A DNA stretch of 64,000 nucleotides from NCBI GenBank assembly GCA_030248215.1, contig JASANG010001073.1:186001-250000 (forward strand). The letters run 5' to 3'. The stretch is from Enoplolaimus lenunculus (Eukaryota; Nematoda; Enoplea; Enoplida; Thoracostomopsidae). The notes beneath the pieces were generated by a model. That model made no database searches. It saw only the letters and a program-made list of their open reading frames with translations, and was not told where the DNA came from. Of this stretch, positions 59,828-64,000 are shown piece by piece. Every line of letters begins with the position of its first letter. The first letter of the stretch is position 1. Made by a program: the position numbers and the translations under genes.

Positions 59828-62800
59828 ATGCATATCAATAGAATAGCAAGCTTCTGGTCAAATTGTAATCTGTGTCGCGCAACGCTCTTGATTATCACCA
59901 TTGCCGATTTGTTTCTGGCGAATCTAGTCAAGCTTAGCACAGCCGCTTGCCCCGCTGGTATCGTAGCACCATGCACTTGCAGTTCAACAGATTACGAACC
60001 TGTCAATATTTATTGCGAACGCTCGTCCAGCTTATCGAGTGTCCTAACATCAATAGGTACCTTCCCATCTGCCATTGATAGCTTAACAATTACTCGGTCG
60101 CAGCTAAACAGTCGTTTACCAGCATTTGCATTCCGAGATTTACAAATCAAACGTCTTGTACTGAGTCATAACAACATTTCATTCATAGACGCACAAGCGT
60201 TCAACGGACCAATCATAAAAACGCTGGAAGAATTAAATTTAGCTCAAAATTCACTATCATCATTTGATAAATTTGCTGCAAGTGGCCACTTGAGCGCGCT
60301 TCGGTCATTGTCATTGGCTAAAAACGGCATTGCGGATTTAGGACATGCGCCGTTCGCAAACTACCAATCAAAAACTGTCCTGCGCCGGCTCGATTTATCA
60401 GGCAACCAATTACGTGCGCTGAACTCGGACGCATTCTCCAATCTAATCGCTTTAGAACAGTTGAATTTAGACAAAAACTTTCTATCTGCAATTCCATTGG
60501 CTGCCTTAGTACCGCTTGCTAGTTCACTTCAAGATCTGTCGTTGAGTGTTAATCGAATCAGCGCTATTCCCATCGGTAGCCTCCAGTTACCACGGTTGAA
60601 ATCGCTTAGTCTTGAAGTCAATTCTATTCGTGAATTGCGGCCAAAATCACTGCAGGGTGTGCCTAATTTGGTCTATTTATACATCGCCTCAAATTCTCTG
60701 AAGCAGCTACAACCCTCTGCATTCCGCGCAGTTCCTCGGCTTAAAGTGTTGTCGTTATCGCATAATCATATTGGCCGCTTGCCAGAAGATGCGTTTGTTT
60801 ATGTACCAAATTTGGTTCGGCTTGAAATTGCTGACTGCGCACTGACTGCCATCGAACCTGGTGCTTTTCAAGTTGTTGGCAACGTTCAGGTGTTGGATTT
60901 AAGTGATAATCAGCTTAAAAAGTAAATGTAAAATTATTTTTTCATCAGGTTTTATTTGAAAGAAAATAATAAATATTTTGTTTTTTGTAAGCATGTGAGA
61001 CATGCTTGTCCGTTATGTGTACATGTAATATATGCAATGCACGCGGGCAGCTGGCTAAATGGTACAGTGGTAGATCGCTTGCCTCGAAATCCTAAGGCCG
61101 CAAGTTGGATCCCCGCTCTGTAGGCCCGGTTTTCCAGCTCTAATACTTAAAAGGTCTGAGGTCCCGGTTCCTACCTGGAGTGACTTGAGGGCTATGCCGT
61201 GAGCGCAATTGTAAATTTCCGCGCTTTGAACGCGGTATCACCGGCAGCATACGGTCGACATATATAGTCGATGATAAAGTAGTTAAAAAGGTGGGCTACA
61301 TGGCTATGAGGTAAAGCGCTTGCTTCGGAATTTTAAGGCCGCTAGTTCAATTCCCGCTCTGCAGGCCTACATTTGCGCAGCCGCTTAGTAAAAAGGTCCG
61401 AAGTTCCGTGTCCTACCCAGACTGACATTATACTCTGGTTTGTATTTGTTTACAAAGTTAACTCACACCTATAACCATAGTTAAACGTAGGGTTTTATGC
61501 TTAGGCTCAAGCTTCGGTTTTGTAAAACTTAGGCAAAGCTTGGGCTTATGCTAAGGCTTCGGTAAACTTTTTCCTAAGCCTAAGCCTGAGGCTTGACTTA
61601 AGCCGTGCGGGTGAAGTATACAAGATTCAAGGCTTGAAACTAATCTTAGCTCTATCAGTGCTCCATTAACCCCAAAGAATCGAACAACACTACAGTTGTT
61701 TCAGAATTCCTCGGTCAATGTTCAATGGCCTAAATCGCTTGTATTCTCTAGTCTTGAAAGGCAATCAAGTATTGGACATTGAGCCGCGCGCTTTCGCTGA
61801 TTTGCCGTTGCTGCGTCACTTAGATTTGAGTGCGAACAAACTGCGATCACTGCATTCTTCTGATACGTTTAGTGGTAGTTTAATTCAAACTAGTCCACCT
61901 ACGTCACGAGTATTGTATTTATACGGTAAGTCAAATACAATGGCTATTGGGCTATTTCACCATCATATATTACATTAAAGTTTAGGCTTAGGAAAGCTTT
62001 CTGCGAAACCTCCGCCTAAATCTAAGCCTAAGCCTAAGCCTGTGGAAGAGAAATGTACATGAACGAACATTTACTTTTAGCAAGCAATAAAGCAAAGGAC
62101 TTGCGTCAGTAAAACCATTGCTTGAACGAATCATCTTTGTCGTTTCCCAATATATCTTAACATCCAATATTTTAGTCATTTTTTGGGCCCGGCTTCTTCG
62201 AATCCAAATTCCTCGGTACGCTACCACCACCAGCAGCGAATATGCAAATTTCTGACGTGGGGGCTGGATGGCAAAAATTATGAAACGCAATTTTTACAGT
62301 ATGCCATATTTGTATCAGTTTTCTGAGCAGGAATACTGTAAGGTAGACCTTACTTTTTTAACACAAAAAGTTTTCTGGCGAGAATCTGCTAGTGTACGCC
62401 ACCAGTTATTGTTTCAGAAAATCCTTGGCGATGCGATTCCGATCTGGCGTGGTTTCTGCAATGGTTGAACGCGAATGCTGATTTAGTAATTGATGCACCA
62501 GGTTATCCACCATCGGTTTGCGTCAAACCAAGTCATTTGAACCAAATCCAGCTGCGGAATATTGACGAGAGATCACTTCAATCGCTTGACGCAAGCACAG
62601 GCCTAAAGACCAGTCTGAACAAACGAAACAATGGGCCGTTTCCGTTAGAAACCTCGCGGTATCGACCGCATCCTAAGCTGAGTGGCGTCAATTTAGCGGC
62701 ATTGATTTTAGGTAAAGCTAACCATACAAAGGTTACGGCATGCACTTTGTGTCCGCTAAATTTTAAAATAGTGTTTAGTGGCGTATGTTGGTCAACAGAG

Positions 62801-63890
62801 CCATGGCCGCTTATAATTTTGTTGAATAAATTTTTTCTCTGATAAATATGATAGCTTACAAAAAATTGATTCACAAATAAGCACTACATATGAATTACTG
62901 CAGTTGGCCCGGAACAAACATGCTATTAATTCGTCCATTGTCGTATTCAACAAATGTTTGCGGTTGCGGACGTTAATTGGTATCACATCCTTAAACCTGA
63001 AAATTATGCGTGCAAACATTTGGTTGAAATTTAACCAATGGACCTTAGAGTATAGCCTATACGCGATTAAAAGTAAACCGGGTTTGGATATATTGTAAAT
63101 TTGAAAGCAATTGCCAATTTGAATGCTGAATAGTTTGTTCAAGTCAAGTTCAAATTTTCAATTGCATGCTCCACGCATACTTCACTATAATAAACGGATA
63201 ATACTAGTTCAATCATTTCCAGTTACAAAGGCTCAAAAAATTTATAATTTGGAATCTCAAAATTAAATGCTAGTACCCTATGCGTCGCCTTGCGGATGAA
63301 ACATAACATGGAACGCCCATTTTAATTATATTTAAGGACTTGTCCACTAATGCTAAACCCACATCCAAGCCTAAACTTAAGCCGAAACATAAGCATAATT
63401 TTAATCCTAAGTCAAAGCCATGTTTAAGCGTAAACCTAATATGGACCAAAATAAAAATAGTTTAATTTATAATCTTTTAGGTTTAATCATGGGAATATTA
63501 ATCTTAACGGTAGTTCTCCTGCTTGTAATGCGATACTTCGTTAGCGAACGCCACAGAAGATTGAAAGAAAGCTCAGATGAAATTCGACGATTTGCACTTA
63601 TTTCCGGATCCGGTTGTGGTTCTTCTGCCGGAAGTAGCACTGGATATACGTCACGGGGGTCGCCTTATTCGGCAACTTCTTCGTCTGGCAGGTTGTGCTC
63701 AAGGAACGAGAGGTTAGGATCACCTGCGATGGCGCACCCTGGTACACAGCCAATTCAAACAATATCTTCAGGAAGGCATACAGATGGACTGTTTGATAGA
63801 ACCACACATCATAATACAGTTGGTGGTGGACTTGTCGGACGTCAGCGTGGAACTTACTTCTTGAATCGGCCGTGGTATTGGTGGTTTTGA
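59828..63890 (+). CDS. leucine-rich-repeat single-pass membrane protein, 672 aa, complete
   Basis: Exons 59828-60921, 61705-61925, 62418-62711, 63481-63890 (stop) join with phases 2, 1, 1. Signal sequence with hydrophobic core about residues 17-34; LRRNT cap with four Cys (CPAGIVAPCTCSS...IYC) about 41-65; about 14 LRRs of 23-25 residues (LxxLxLxxNxL, e.g. LRRLDLSGNQLRAL); LRRCT starting ENPWRCDSDLAWFLQWL about 438; transmembrane helix GLIMGILILTVVLLLVMRYF about 535-555, whose first Gly codon is split by intron 3; Ser/Gly-rich cytoplasmic tail ending WYWWF. The LRRCT keeps two of the usual four Cys. The layout fits extracellular-LRR membrane proteins of the kind that organise epithelial surface and matrix (nematode EGG-6, LET-4 and PAN-1 are examples); the exact orthologue is not settled. 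All three introns carry telomere-like hexamers. Confidence 0.92.
61050..61215 (+). repeat. tRNA-containing SINE-like repeat, family C copy 1
   Basis: GGCTAAATGGTACAGTGGTA...GCAAGTTGGATCC is a worn tRNA-like head. It is followed by GGTTTTCCAGCTCTAATACT and AAAAGGTCTGAGGTCCCGGT. In LRR intron 1. Confidence 0.65.
61288..61425 (+). repeat. tRNA-containing SINE-like repeat, family C copy 2
   Basis: GGCTACATGGCTATGAGGTA...GCTAGTTCAATTCCC, then GCGCAGCCGCTTAGTAAAAA and GGTCCGAAGTTCCGTGTCC. In tandem with the copy 0.2 kb upstream and in the same orientation. Confidence 0.65.
61497..61605. repeat. telomere-like hexamer array in LRR intron 1
   Basis: GCTTAGGCTCAAGCTTCGGT, CTTAGGCAAAGCTTGGGCTT and CCTAAGCCTAAGCCTGAGGC. 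It changes strand (TTAGGC side, then GCCTAA side) within the array. Confidence 0.7.
61980..62042. repeat. telomere-like hexamer array in LRR intron 2
   Basis: GTTTAGGCTTAGGAAAGC followed by CTAAGCCTAAGCCTAAGCC, the cleanest GCCTAA run in the window, again with a strand switch inside. Confidence 0.75.
63358..63436. repeat. telomere-like hexamer array in LRR intron 3
   Basis: CCCACATCCAAGCCTAAACT, AAGCCGAAACATAAGC, CCTAAGTCAAAGCC and TTAAGCGTAAACCTAA, ending about 45 bp before the acceptor of exon 4. Confidence 0.65.
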
Positions 63891-64000
63891 AACTGAAAAC
63901 GGCACTAGTTCACTTGCGTGGCTCAGTGAAAATTATGTGAAAACCTTTGAGAAAGTGTCGGAGAGCTGTGAAAAGAAACTGTTTAATTGAAATCTAATCG
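63891..64000 (+). other. start of LRR gene 3' flank
   Basis: The 110 nt after the LRR stop contain no canonical AATAAA before the window ends, so the 3' UTR runs out of the window. Confidence 0.6.

Noticed and set aside
61066-61135. Functional tRNA gene
   Set aside because: Stems are worn and the body is shared with two other copies, so it is called a repeat; the same reasoning applies to 3915-3999, 25860-25930, 28625-28695 and 47378-47445.
1-64000. CRISPR arrays, LTR elements, rRNA genes
   Set aside because: No spaced direct repeats of CRISPR type, no long terminal repeats with gag/pol motifs and no rRNA core sequence were recognised.

Overview
This window is animal nuclear DNA: AT-rich, intron-bearing, crowded with small transposons, with metazoan signalling and surface-protein genes. 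Three clues point to a nematode: degenerate arrays of the nematode telomere hexamer TTAGGC/GCCTAA scattered through introns and spacers, splice acceptors of the TTTTCAG type, and one intron of only 46 nt. The large spacers and rich DNA-transposon load would suit an enoplean (for example mermithid-like) nematode better than a compact Caenorhabditis-type genome. The taxon is inference.

Layout. 1-2.26 kb: probable last two exons of an unrecognised + strand gene ending in a polyQ tail. 2.3-9.4 kb: spacer with SINE-like, hAT-like, minisatellite and telomere-like repeats. 9.39-25.09 kb (- strand): an adenylyl cyclase of the ADCY9 type, 15 exons assembled here with consistent phases (about 1,700 aa; the extreme N-terminus was not found). 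Its introns hold two inverted hAT-type MITEs, an RTE-type LINE fragment and a satellite. 25.1-32.5 kb: spacer. 32.56-41.52 kb (+ strand): a second, diverged ADCY9-type cyclase, head-to-head with the first, sharing most intron positions and phases but with an altered catalytic C2 half. 42.54-43.97 kb (- strand): an intronless, very basic unknown protein. 44.4 kb: possible small membrane protein exon. 44.8-59.8 kb: transposon-rich spacer including a 2.1 kb TIR element nested in a hAT-like copy. 59.83-63.89 kb (+ strand): a complete four-exon leucine-rich-repeat single-pass membrane protein (672 aa).

The two cyclases are the functional core. They look like an inverted duplication in which the - strand copy keeps the catalytic residues I could check except one phosphate-contacting Lys, while the + strand copy lost further conserved residues and appears to have taken one splice acceptor from a MITE. 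The LRR gene is unrelated in pathway; it is probably a cell-surface or matrix-facing receptor or organiser. No LTR retroelement, virus-like element or CRISPR array was recognised.
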